From NCBI GenBank assembly GCA_941918925.1, contig OW799233.1, forward strand, positions 48,321,341 to 48,385,340: 64,000 nt of DNA. Direction: 5' to 3'. A program made the position numbers and the translations under genes. The stretch's first letter is position 1. Each line of letters opens with the position of its first letter. Under the pieces are notes generated by a model that was not told the origin of the DNA, searched no databases, and saw only the letters and a list, made by a program, of their open reading frames with translations. Shown in pieces: positions 1-9,552 of this stretch. The stretch comes from Phyto melanocephala (Eukaryota > Arthropoda > Insecta > Diptera > Rhinophoridae).

Positions 1-1402
1 TGCAGGCAAGTGATGCATTCCAAGTGGACATTGTTGCTTTTGGTTTTAATTAAATGATTTATACGCCTTACTATGAAGAGAGTCATATCAAGTTTTTTGT
101 CGTTGGCAAAAACGAAACGGAAACATTTATTTACAGCCTCTCGCATACGGGGATAGTTGGAGTTAAGCATATAGACTAAAAGTTGGGCAATATTCTTGAC
201 GTAATTAAAATACGGATGAGCTATGAGTAGATCACACATAGACTGCACCGCAACCTCGGCCATTTTAACATCCTGTGGTGTTATGCGACCATGACCTTTA
301 CGATTTACGGCTGCCGTTAGCTTTTCTAAACGTTGAAGGAATTTCTTGAATTGTTGCAAAAGAGAATTTTCATAGGTAACTCTTTCCAAGGTGGCTTTGC
401 GCACTTGTTGCATTTTTGTATCAATCTGGCCCACTCGATACTCAGGTAAAATGTCTTTAAAAATTTCCGTTAGGGACACAATGGCCACTTTACGCACTGT
501 TAAAAGATTAGTTACATAATTTTTACTAGTCTCATCCATAAGCTCAAAGAGAGCACTAAAGTTACGCATTTTATCTTCGGGCTTCTCCAAAATGCCAGAA
601 CATATTATACCAATGCGATACTTTTGACGTTCGATTTCTTGTTGGCGAGCAATAAGCAAATCAGTGGTGGAAATCATTTTCTTCTCCACTGCAGCTTTAA
701 TTGCAATTCCTTCCTCATCGTTCACGACATCATCATCACTATCTTCATACTCTTCAACAGCTTCGTTTTCCTCTTCTACCACTTCTTCCGACTCTGTTAC
801 TTTTTTGATCTTTGGTTTCGGTTTATATTCGACCACTGCCGTGCGAGATATAATTTGGCCATCTCTACTTTTAATAGGCAATAAATTAACTTTAATTTTC
901 TTGCTTTCCTCTTCTAAAGCCGTGTCTACAGCAAATTGTTTTTCTAAACCCATCGAGTGTTTAATGTCATCGTGTTCTGCCTCATCATCGACAGCATGTT
1001 TACGTTTACGCTGTTTAACACCCCGCTTCAATTGTAAATACTCTAAATCTTCACCATCCAACATATCTGCCACGTTGTTCAACAATTCATCTTCATCTTG
1101 TTCACCATCGACATTCACGTTCATAGGCAGTCCTAGTGATTCCCGCTTATTTTGTTTTTTCTTTTGAAACACATCATCTTTCTTGCGGGCCTTCTGTATA
1201 AATATATTGGAACTCCGCTCTTTGGCTGCTCTTTGCTGAGTCAGTTTCTGCTGTTGCTGTTTGCTAAGAGGAGCCTTTTTGTTTTTCAAATGAGCTGATC
1301 GTTTCACGGAACTGATTTTTACCTTTTTCTTTAAAGAATTAATGTAAAGTTTATATGCATAATTCCGTATAATGAAATAATAATAATACTTACTGTCACC
1401 AT
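1..1402 (-). CDS. NOC3: NOC3 nucleolar complex protein, N-terminal part (cut by window edge)
   Basis: Exon 1 is only nine bases (1402-1394, Met-Val-Thr), followed by a GTAAGT donor; the 65-bp intron ends in AG at 1330-1329 and exon 2 runs in phase 0 from 1328 off the left edge. The roughly 445 residues seen open with a basic stretch (KKVKISSVKRS), a Lys/Gln-rich helix, and an acidic segment containing EEVVEEENEAVEEYEDSDDD. These lead into the conserved NOC3 block beginning EDKMRNFSALFELMDE and a helical region with VRKVAIVSLTEIFKDILPEYR. Family knowledge: NOC3 (FAD24 in mammals) works with NOC2 in the nucleolus and nucleoplasm in 60S ribosomal subunit maturation and transport. The C-terminal CBF/NOC domain lies outside the window. 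The match to NOC3 rather than NOC2 or CEBPZ rests on the 'NFSALFELMDE' and 'IFKDILPEYR' segments. Confidence 0.9.
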
Positions 1403-1635
1403 TTTTTAGTTAGAATAGTTTACAATCAATATTTATGACAAAAAAATTTGTTAAAAAAAAGAATCAAATGCCTGTGAGAAAAACAAATAAACTGACATTT
1501 CTTAAAGCACATGTTGCAGTCATAAGAGTTACCAGATTAAACAAAAACAAATAATAAATTATATAAATTTAAAGTTCTGTTAAACCTCAGTTTAGAATGC
1601 TGTCTTCACTATTTCATGTTGCGAAAAAAAAACGA

Positions 1636-1890
1636 GGTAGGTCGTGGTTTTTTGCTCATATCTGAGTTTTTAATACCGATCTACTCCCGAATATTTCTGA
1701 TATTAAAATACCTCACCCGGGTCCAGGCGATGCCGGGGGCCTTCAAAAAGTTGACTTCAACATACACACGGACAGACTGACAGAACTTTATCGACTCCCC
1801 TATTCCTAAGCTTTCAGAAAATATACACATAATTTATGGGGTCGGAAATGAAAATTGTAGAAATTTCACACGGAATGACAAACCTATATA
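1636..1890 (-). repeat. TTATACCC-family repeat fragment
   Basis: This stretch shares the middle of the dispersed repeat found at 4298-5073 and 5747-6238: the 'gctcatatct' block, 'cacccgggtcca', 'ttcaacatacacacggacag', 'ataagctttcagaaaatata' (here with small changes) and 'ggggtcggaaatgaaaattg'. It lacks the terminal segments, so it is a truncated copy in minus orientation. It ends next to a short block at about 1893-1935 that recurs inverted near 7700-7745. Confidence 0.75.
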
Positions 1891-1987
1891 TCTGTGGCTT
1901 GGAGCTAAAAGGGCCAATGTCACTTTTTTGTTCTTTTGAGTTAATCATTGCATTAGATATGTTTTTTTTCTCTATTTTATTATATAA

Positions 1988-2040
1988 CAAGTAAGAGCAC
2001 TATATTCGGCTGTGCCGAATCTTTTATACCCACCACCAAT
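1988..2040 (-). repeat. TTATACCC-family terminal segment
   Basis: It contains the terminus shared by the family, 'aacaagtaagagc' followed by the short palindrome 'attcggctgtgccgaat' and 'ttttatacccacc'. Only the palindrome end is clearly present; the sequence to the right is not obviously part of the family. Confidence 0.6.
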
Positions 2041-2158
2041 TTTGTGTACATTTAAAGCACAATAATTATTATTTTGTTAATCGCTTGGAATAATCTCTTA
2101 ATAATAAAATATATCACTTTCTTTGTAGAGGATGGTTAAATTTTAAATTTAAAACAGA

Positions 2159-2285
2159 GGCCGAATTTCGGCACTCGAACGTGATCGAAATTTGAAAACT
2201 CTTATTAGAATCTCTATACCTAAAGCACAGCGTACCCGATCGTTCGAGTAAAATTTCGATCGATATCGAATGCCGTAATTCGGCC
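2159..2285. mobile_element. Short palindromic MITE-like element
   Basis: Imperfect inverted repeats of about 35 bp face each other. The left arm starts 'ggccgaatttcggcactcga' and the right arm, reversed, starts 'ggccgaattacggcattcga'; both continue into 'gatcgaaattt'. The roughly 50-bp centre is not repetitive. It carries no reading frame. The structure is that of a non-autonomous foldback or MITE; the superfamily is unknown because the target duplication is unclear. Confidence 0.55.
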
Positions 2286-2958
2286 CCAGGTATGTATAAA
2301 ATGTTGGAACATCTATGAATGCCTTCTAAATTCGTTAAATGAGAAGCATTGCTGTTTATCGCAACAGTGTGGCAAAAAAACAGTCAACTTCGACTCATCA
2401 TCGTGCCAAACAATTGAGCATCAGCAATGTTATTGAGAATTTGGACTATCGGATCGAGGTGTGCCGTTGAGGTCGCGGGGGCCATTTGGCCGATATTTTG
2501 TTCCATACATAATTGAACCATACAAATATTATCATTAAACAAGTAAGAGCGTTATATTCGGCCGTGCCGAATCTTATATACCCTTCACAACGTGTAGTCA
2601 TATAATAGCAATTGTTTGTATCACCATTCATCCCATATGAAATACGTACATACATATAAAAAACATACATATATAAAAACATCCCATTGTAAAATTAAAA
2701 ATTAATGTATGTATGTTAAAAAAAAAATAGAAAAAAAATTTAAAAAAAAAATAAAAAAAAAATTAAAAAAAAAAAATTAAAATATAAATAATAAATATAA
2801 AACAAAAAAAAAAATAAAATAAAAATTAAAAAAAAAAATTTAAAAAAAAATAAAAATGTTGTAGATTTTTGTTTGGCTTTAGGTCATAAAAATTCAATTT
2901 TGTTGTTTTATTTTTAAAGAAAATATTTTAAATTTCTTTATTTATTTTTTTTCCAATA

Positions 2959-2987
2959 TTTCGACCTACTTCGTAGATCATCATCAG
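2959..2987 (-). ncRNA. Hammerhead-ribozyme-like core (inverted arm)
   Basis: On the minus strand CTGATGA is followed by a seven-pair stem (GATCTAC / GTAGGTC, one G-U pair, loop GAA) and then GAAA. That is the conserved core and stem II of hammerhead ribozymes. It is the inverted twin of the core at 5617-5645. Hammerheads are known to occur in Penelope-like elements. Stems I and III could not be closed convincingly from the local sequence, so activity is not claimed. Confidence 0.55.
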
Positions 2988-3343
2988 GGATCTAATAAAT
3001 AAATTATAAAAGGAAAACAATTGTCAAATTTATATATGTATCTATAAATACACAAACACAATAATTACATTTAAAAAATATTTTAGATATAATTCTATAT
3101 CGAGTTGAATAACAATCTTATTTATTTATAAGCTAATTAACAACTAATCTTTGTTTTGTCCGACTATATTTATTTATTGTATGTCTGTATGTTTGTGCAC
3201 ATTTCTCTGTATCTCTCTTATAATTCAATCTCTTATGTGATGGTACGTCGATTATGTGTAACATCTCCAGCATGTATCTCTTTGAATAATTATTCTCTTC
3301 TTGTAAAACTCTCACCTCTTTAAAGTTTGGTACGTGTCCAGTT

Positions 3344-4300
3344 ATGGTACTATGGTACATTAAAGACTCTATTGAATTCAAATCAAGAATTAATAACACT
3401 GCGATAGAAAATGACGAAATTTTAGTTTCATTTGATGTGATATCACTTTTTCCTAGCATTCCAGTTAACCTTGCACTACGCACAATTGAAAGTAAATGGA
3501 ACATACTTGAAAAATTTACTAATATTCCCAAACAATTATTTATGGACATTTTGACTTTCTGTATAAAGGATACACGATATTTTAAATATGACGACAAGAT
3601 ATATGAACAACGTAAAGGTATGCCAATGGGATCACCAGCTTCGCCGGTAATAGCAGACATTGTAATTGAGGAACTTTTAGATATTTCACTGGAAAATATG
3701 GAGATAAAACCGAGGAAATTTACAAAATATGTTGACGATTTGTTCGCAATTATTAAAATTGACGCTGTGGAGAATACATTAAAAATTTTAAACTCCTTTA
3801 ACCGACAGATACAATTTACGATTGAAAGAGAAATAGATAACAAGCTGCCATACCTTGATTCGGTGGTTATAAGGGAGAGGAATTTACTTAAATTAGATTG
3901 GTACCAAAAATTAACCTCGTCAGGTAGATTAATTAATTTTTATTCAAAACATCCAAGAACAACTATTATTAACACTGGTACTAATTTTATAAGAAGAGTT
4001 CTAGGTATAAGCGATGAAAGATTTCATAACGACAATATAATGAATATTGAAAATATATTAAAGAAAAACGATTTTCCAACTAAAACCATATATTACTTGC
4101 TGAAATATGTTAATTTAAATACAAATACAAGATTAAAGGATAATGAACCATCAAAAATTTATAAATCTATGACATATATCCCGGGCTTTTCTGGAAGACT
4201 TGAAAATTCAAATATTTACGACAAAGAAAAATATAAATTAGCGTTAAAAACACAAAATACGGTTCACGCATTATTTACCAAAACGAAAACAAAATTTAAC
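3344..4300 (+). pseudogene. Penelope-like reverse transcriptase, truncated
   Basis: About 319 residues of reverse transcriptase are readable without a stop. Landmarks in order: FDVISLFPSIPV (motif A, near residue 30), GMPMGSPASPVIADIVIEEL (motif B), KYVDDLFAI (motif C, YVDD), LPYLDSVV, and WYQKLTSSGRLINFYSKHP, typical of Penelope-like enzymes rather than LTR or LINE enzymes. The N-terminal part before motif A is missing because the frame is fused to the inverted 3' arm at about 3351; the apparent ATG at 3344 lies in that arm. The frame stops at 4304-4306, inside an inserted repeat just after a Lys-rich linker. It is a relic, not an intact enzyme. Confidence 0.88.
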
Positions 4301-5073
4301 AAGTAAAAGCGCTATATTCGGCCGTGCCGAATCTTATATACCCTTCACAACGTGTAGTCATGCAATAACAGTAAATTCACGTATGTATGTTAAAAAAAAA
4401 AAAAAAAAAATAAAAAATAAAAAAAAAAATTTAAAAAAAAAAAATTAAAAAAAAATTAAAAAAAAAAAAATTATTATATACATATATAATATATATAAAA
4501 CAAAAAAAAAAATAAAAAAAAAATTAAAAAAAAAAAATAAAAAAAAATAATAATAAAAATATATATAATATATTAAATAAAAAATAAAAAAAAAAATAAA
4601 AAAAAAAATTAAAAAAAAAAATTTTAAAAAAATTTAAAAAAAAATTTTTTTGCCTCAGCTGGGATTCGATGCCACGTTTTCTCTAACCAGTATACACGTT
4701 TGTATGTATGTATGTTGTTGTTGTAATGTTGTTTTTATGAAAAGAAAATCGAGGTGGTCGTGGGTTTTTGCTCATATCTCAGTTGTTTATGTACCGATGT
4801 TTCTGATTTCTGATACCGATCTACTCCCGAATATTTCTGATATTTTAATACCTTACCCGGGTCCAACCTATGTCGGGGGGCTTCAAAAAGTTGATTTCAA
4901 CATACACACGGACAGACGGTCAGACGGACAGACGGTCAGGGCTTAATCGACTCCTCTATTCATAAGCTTTCAGAAAATATATACTTTATGGGGTCGGAAA
5001 TGAAAATTGTAGAAATTTCACACGGAATGACAAACCTATATATACCCTTTTTCACTGTGTGAAGGGTATAAAA
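4298..5073 (-). repeat. Inner TTATACCC-family repeat inserted in the Penelope-like element
   Basis: This is a complete copy. It starts at 'aacaagtaaaagcgc' with the palindrome at 4316-4332 and has 'cccttcacaacgtgtagtca', an A-rich tract of about 270 bp (4385-4655), the tRNA T-arm-like motif at 4660-4674, the 'cccgggtcca' block, a run of 'gacggtcagacgg' and the end 'gtgtgaagggtataaaa'. It separates the reverse transcriptase from the endonuclease segment, so it inserted after the Penelope-like element did. No protein is encoded. Confidence 0.8.
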
Positions 5074-5074
5074 A

Positions 5075-5471
5075 CGAAGAAAAGTCTAATTTAGTATATG
5101 AAATTAGCTGCAATGGTGACGGGGTCAACATATGTGACAAAGTATATGTGGGGACAACAAAAACAATGTTAAAAACGAGAATATCATCACATAAAACAGA
5201 TTACAAAACACTTGACAAACCAATTGAACAAAAAACAGCACTAGCAGCCCACAGTACCATAACTGGACACGTACCAAACTTTAAAGAGGTGAGAGTTTTA
5301 CAAGAAGAGAATAATTATTCAAAGAGATACATGCTGGAGATGTTACACATAATCGACGTACCATCACATAAGAGATTGAATTATAAGAGAGATACAGAGA
5401 AATGTGCACAAACATACAGACATACAATAAATAAATATAGTCGGACAAAACAAAGATTAGTTGTTAATTAG
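5075..5471 (+). pseudogene. Penelope-like GIY-YIG endonuclease segment
   Basis: After the inserted repeat the frame resumes with EEKSNLVYEISC and then KVYVGTTKTMLKTRISSHK. This resembles the GIY-YIG core of Penelope-like elements: VY..SC, KVYVGTT standing for the YIG half, and the following R...H helix. The C-terminal tail runs to a stop at 5469-5471 with a His/Lys/Arg-rich end. From the ATG at 5148 the frame is 107 residues, but the domain clearly begins upstream of it. The segment is cut from the reverse transcriptase by about 0.78 kb of repeat and would not be made as one protein. Confidence 0.75.
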
Positions 5472-5616
5472 CTTATAAATAAATAAGATTGTTATTCAAC
5501 TCGATATCGAATTATATCTAAAATATTTTTTAAATGTAATTATTGTGTTTGTGTATTTATAGATACATATATAAATTTGACAATTGTTTTCCTTTTATAA
5601 TTTATTTAATAGATCC

Positions 5617-5645
5617 CTGATGATGATCTACGAAGTAGGTCGAAA
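5617..5645 (+). ncRNA. Hammerhead-ribozyme-like core (direct arm)
   Basis: CTGATGA (5617-5623), one base, stem II GATCTAC (5625-5631), loop GAA, GTAGGTC (5635-5641), and GAAA (5642-5645). All seven stem II pairs form, one as G-U. This is the invariant hammerhead core arrangement. It lies about 150 bp after the endonuclease stop, in the 3' region of the element, a position where Penelope-like elements are known to carry hammerheads. Flanking AT-rich sequence offers only weak stems I and III. Confidence 0.6.
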
Positions 5646-6289
5646 TATTGGAAAAAAAATAAATAAAGAAATTTAAAATATTTTCTTTAAAAATAAAACA
5701 ACAAAATTGAATTTTTATGACCTAAAGCCAAACAAAAATCTACAACAAAATATATAAACAACAAAAAAGGTCAACAATACTTATTTAACAAAAATAAAAA
5801 TATAAATAATATATTAAATAAAAAATAAAAAAAATTTTTTTTTGGCTCAGCTGGGATTCGATCCCACGTTTACTTTAACCAATTTACAAGTTTGTATGTA
5901 TGTATGTTGTTGTTGTAATGTTGTTTTTGTAAAAAAAACAAGGTAGTCGTGGGTTTTTGCTCATATCTCAGTTGTTTATGAACCGATGTTTCTGATTTTC
6001 AATACCGATCTACTCCCTGATATTTTCATACCTCACCCGGGTCCAAGCGATTTCGGGGAGCTTCAAAAAGTTGATTTCAACATACACACGGACAGACTGA
6101 CAGAGCCTAATCGACTCCCCTATTCATAAGCTTTTAGAAAATATATACTTTATGGGGTCGGAAATGAAAATTGTAGAAATTTCACACGGAATGACAAACC
6201 TATATATACCCTTTTTCACTGTGTGAAGGGTATAAAAAGAAATGATAATAATTTCCTAAATAATTTGTGTTTTACTCAAAATCAACATC

Positions 6290-7586
6290 GGCCTTTAAAA
6301 TTAAACCACCCATTATAACTTCGGTATGCTGGTAAAATGTTTTCGTAAATTAAGTGTTTCAGTAAAAATGGGCGTTAAAGTAAGCGTGTCAATAAAATTT
6401 CTGCTAATAAATACAACTTAGATATTTCAATAAAGTCCTTTATTATTCGATTTACAGAGAAATTATAAGAATTTGAGAGAAAACGTTGTATGAGAGGTTG
6501 GCGTGTCACATTTATTTTCCGTCAGAAGAAAGCCTTTGACCAAAAAGCAATTCCTGCAAAATTTTAGAATCGTAGATCTAATTTTGTCACTCTTATTAGG
6601 TTTAAAATTTTGAACATACTGAAAAATACACTGCGCAGTATAAATTTTCGTACATTTTGATCTCTAACTCCCTTCCTAATGCATGCATTTAGGCAATTTT
6701 TGGGTAGATATATTGTTTTTGCTCAGGTAGTTTATATTTGGAGTTTCATGACTCATACGTTGATACTGGTGGACACAACTCCATTTTATCCTTTGTAGTT
6801 TGTGCAAAAAAATGTTACTAGAGTCATCTAGTGTTCTACGTGATGTTTAGCAAAGACATCATCCTCAGTGTTTGCAAAATGTAGTGGCGCCTTCAACAGA
6901 TGTTGCCATCTGTATTGAATAAATGCTAATGAATATGATTAATATATTTTTATAAAAATTAAAAAAAAGTGGGCGTGGCACATTTATTTTCCGTTATAAC
7001 GAAGACTTTGACCAAAAAGCCATGTTTGCAAAATTTCAGAATCGTACATATAGTTTTGTCAGTTTTATTACGTTTTAAATTTGAAATATACACTGTGCGG
7101 TATAAATTTTCGTACATTTTTATCTATAACTCTTTTCCTAATTCATAGATTTATGCAATTTTTGGGGAGAAATATTCCTTTGACTCGAAAATATATATTC
7201 GAAGTTTCATGGCTCTACGTTTATCCGTTTGGACACAATTCCATTTTATTCGATGTTAGCAGGACACGGTTTTTTCGACTTATTCTTGCTTTACGAGCTA
7301 TAACTCTCTTCCTAATATTCCGATTTAGCCCATTTTCAATACCAAACAAACCTTGTCTATAAGAAAGATTCTGGCAAAATTTGAGCCCTCTAGCTTTTTC
7401 GGTGCTACCTCTATCGTGCTTTCAACAGACGGACAGACGGACGGACATAGCTAGATCGTCATCAAATCAAACCCCGATTCAGAATATATATACTTTATGG
7501 GGTCTAAAATGTGTATTTCGATGTGTTACAAACGGAATGACAAAATGAATATACCCCCACCATTTTTTTGGTGGCGGGTATAAAAA
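6290..7586 (-). repeat. Second subfamily of the TTATACCC repeat
   Basis: The right end reads 'ggtggcgggtataaaa', the reverse of a 'TTTTATACCCGCCACC' start. Upstream come 'caaacggaatgacaaaatga', 'ggggtctaaaatgtgtattt', 'atatatatactttatggggt' and 'agacggacagacggacggac'. The block order matches the other repeats but the sequence differs. The interior holds two imperfect direct repeats, about 6499-6797 and 6969-7260, both starting near 'cacatttattttccgt' and containing 'gtataaattttcgtacattt'. No convincing protein. The layout is like INE-1-type elements with internal repeats; that is inference. Confidence 0.65.
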
Positions 7587-7589
7587 CAG

Positions 7590-7772
7590 CTAAAGTCATA
7601 CATAACCCAGAACAGCTTCATAAATAAAATGCTAGCCAATGTCACTATGTAAGCACCTACAAAAGTTAAAGTTCAATTGCAATTTTCTCAAAAGTAAATA
7701 TTTTGACATTGCCCTTTTTATCTCCAAGCCACAGATATACCCTTTTACACTGTCGTGTGAAGGGTATAATAA
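7590..7772 (-). repeat. TTATACCC-family fragment
   Basis: It ends 'gtgtgaagggtataataata' and contains 'atctccaagccacagatata', which is the inverse of a block at about 1893-1935. It is a short decayed piece abutting the larger repeat. Confidence 0.5.
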
Positions 7773-8401
7773 TAAACATATATATAAAATAATAAATATA
7801 TAGTGAATGTCCTAGTTCAATCATACCAAATTTTGTTAATTTTCATTTTCTGCATTTTAGACTAACTCTAATTTTGTTATTTTTATATATGTTTTATTTT
7901 TGATTATATATATTTTATAAAATAAATTTATAACTTTTTTTGAGCTCTAACATTATAGTATACATTATTTAATATATATTTTTTTGTTTATTAGATTTAT
8001 ATATTTCGTTGTTAGGACTAGACTATTTTACTGTTCTTTTTGTGTTCTAGTTCGATTTTTTCTTTAGTATTTAAAATCGCCAAAAAAAAAATACAAAATA
8101 TCAATCTGTTACATGAATTAAATTTGGCAATTTTCTACGTTTTTCGATGTTTTCCATAATTTAATATATATAAAGACACTATCATAGTTTTTCATATTCG
8201 AGTACAATATGTTTTAAATAAAAAATGTCATTGTGGATCTGGTAACTTTATTTTTGGATAGTATTGAATAATGTATTTCTTTGAGGCGCCCTGTTTTATA
8301 TAAACAAAAACAAAACTTCACCATGTTTTTATTACAGACTATATTATATATTCTGTGGTTTTTATAAACATCGCATTTAAAAGTATTTCTACTTCTGAAA
8401 A
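7773..8401. other. AT-rich interval upstream of GPATCH11
   Basis: There are no reading frames or repeats I recognise. It should hold the promoter and 5' leader of the GPATCH11 gene starting at 8402, but I see no clear TATA box or initiator. Confidence 0.5.
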
Positions 8402-9260
8402 ATGTCTGATGAAGAGGATGATTACATGTCCGAAAAGTTTTTATCGGGGCAAGTTTCCAAATCATCTTTTAAACGTAACATTTCATAAATTTGCTTATAG
8501 GTTACAGGATGTGCGTCCCAGCCTGATCCATAACCGTGCAAAAAAACGTCAAATTGTAGTTGAAATAAGACATAAGGAGCAAAACAAAAAACGAAGAGAA
8601 CAAAATCAAAAGGTTTTATCTGTGGATAATGATCGATTACAGGCCGCTTTAAGCAAGCCATTGGAGCAAGAAAACAGAGGATTTAAACTACTGGCAAAAA
8701 TGGGCTATAAACCGGGGCAGGCCTTGGGAAAATCTGTAGAAAGTGCAGAAACGTCCGCTTCCAATACAATTTCAAAACGTTTAATAGAACCAATAGGCAT
8801 TACAATGAAAACTGATCGTCAGGGCTTGGGAAGAGAGACGGCTTTACGAGAGTTAAACGAGCGTAGGGAAAAAATTCGTGAACATCATCGCATGAGGCGG
8901 AAAGCTGACGGAGAAATAAGTTTTGAAGATTTTCGTCGTCGAACAAATCAAAAATATGAAGATAAATTTGTACTTAACGCTTTAAAACGCTGTCAAGTGA
9001 CCTGTCAAAATTTGGATTTGGAAATGAAACTGGAGAAACCAGAGATGCCCTGGTTTTGGCCTGAAATAGCAAAGGAAACAGATGAAGAGGAAGCTGTCAT
9101 AGAAGAAGATGAAGAAGAGTTTTCTAATCAAGAAATGCTAGAAATGTTGACAAATTATGTACGAACTTCATATCTGTTTTGCTATTGGTGTGGCGTGCGT
9201 TTCAATGATGAACAAGATTTAAAAGACAATTGTCCTGGCTTAACAAAAGATGACCATTAA
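8402..9260 (+). CDS. GPATCH11: GPATCH11-like G-patch protein
   Basis: Exon 1 (8402-8452) encodes 17 residues, MSDEEDDYMSEKFLSGQ. The 55-bp intron (GTTTCC...TTACAG, 8453-8507) joins in phase 0 to exon 2 (8508-9260), giving 267 residues. The join restores the family's conserved start, acidic residues, YMS, then D-[IV]-RP. A G-patch with RGFKLLAKMGYKPGQALGK lies near residues 74-92. The C-terminus has an acidic run (EEDEEEF), then YLFCYWCGVRFNDEQDLKDN, the family's C-terminal cysteine module. The length is close to vertebrate GPATCH11 (about 260-285 residues). Family knowledge: G-patch proteins bind RNA and activate DEAH helicases; GPATCH11 is linked to splicing and was also described at kinetochores (CENP-Y). 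An AATAAA lies at 9281-9286. The minus-strand kinase gene lies convergently, with about 290 bp between stop codons. Confidence 0.93.
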
Positions 9261-9280
9261 CTTAATATTCCATTTAATTC

Positions 9281-9286
9281 AATAAA
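9281..9286 (+). terminator. Polyadenylation signal of GPATCH11
   Basis: A canonical AATAAA lies 20 bases after the GPATCH11 stop codon, in the correct orientation for that transcript. Confidence 0.6.
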
Positions 9287-9552
9287 GTATAACAGGACTT
9301 GCAGGTATTGTGGGGTTTTACATTTAAAATTTTTATTTATTTAGTAAGAACCTATTATGTAGTTATCTATAATTAGACTTTATTTTCTTTCTATACATAC
9401 AAATGCAATTTTTTTTAATGAAAAAATTTAAAATACTTCTTTAAATAAATAAACTAATTACACTTAATGTAATAAATAATATTTAAGAAAATCGTTAAAA
9501 TATAAAAAAAAAAAATGGAACAAGAACATAAATAAAAATCTCTGGAATGCTG

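Larger units (their letters stand above)
2858..5746 (+). mobile_element. Penelope-like retroelement with inverted 3' arms
   Basis: The plus-strand body encodes a reverse transcriptase segment and, after an interruption, a GIY-YIG-type endonuclease segment, the domain order of Penelope-like elements. A 494-bp inverted copy of its 3' end (2858-3351 against 5253-5746) is fused in place of the missing 5' half. The arms are equal in length, and I saw one substitution in the stretch compared, near the 'gatatcgagttg' position. The whole element sits in the A-rich tract of a TTATACCC repeat and carries another such repeat at 4298-5073. Both arms contain a hammerhead-ribozyme-like core. The element is broken: 5'-truncated and interrupted. 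Confidence 0.88.
2538..6238 (-). repeat. Outer TTATACCC-family repeat, split by a Penelope-like insertion
   Basis: The left part (2538-2857) begins with the family terminus 'aacaagtaagagc', the palindrome at 2556-2572 and 'cccttcacaacgtgtagtca', and runs into an A-rich tract. The right part (5747-6238) resumes in an A-rich tract and continues with 'ctcagctgggattcgat', the 'cacccgggtcca' block, 'ggggtcggaaatgaaaattg' and the end 'gtgtgaagggtataaaa'. Together the two parts match the order of the uninterrupted copy at 4298-5073. The 2.9 kb between them is the Penelope-like element. The family recalls Drosophila INE-1/DINE-1 (Helentron-related) repeats in its TTATACCC start, 'CCATAAAGTATATAT' block, 'GTCCGTCTGTCCG' run and terminal palindrome; that assignment is inference. 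Confidence 0.75.

Noticed and set aside
664..1167. Plus-strand open frame of 167 residues rich in serine
   Set aside because: It lies antisense to the NOC3 exon and only mirrors its acidic and lysine-rich codons.
2700..2857. Long A-rich tracts as possible poly(A) tails of retrogenes
   Set aside because: The same tract, in both A and T orientation, occurs inside several copies of the TTATACCC repeat (4385-4655, 33085-33310, 49563-49700), so it belongs to the repeat.
3133..3843. Minus-strand open frame of 236 residues
   Set aside because: It spans the junction of the inverted arm and the reverse transcriptase on the wrong strand; it has no domain of its own.
8355..8507. Unspliced start of the GPATCH11 frame at 8355
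   Set aside because: It reads through the intron; the short first exon at 8402 gives the conserved N-terminus.
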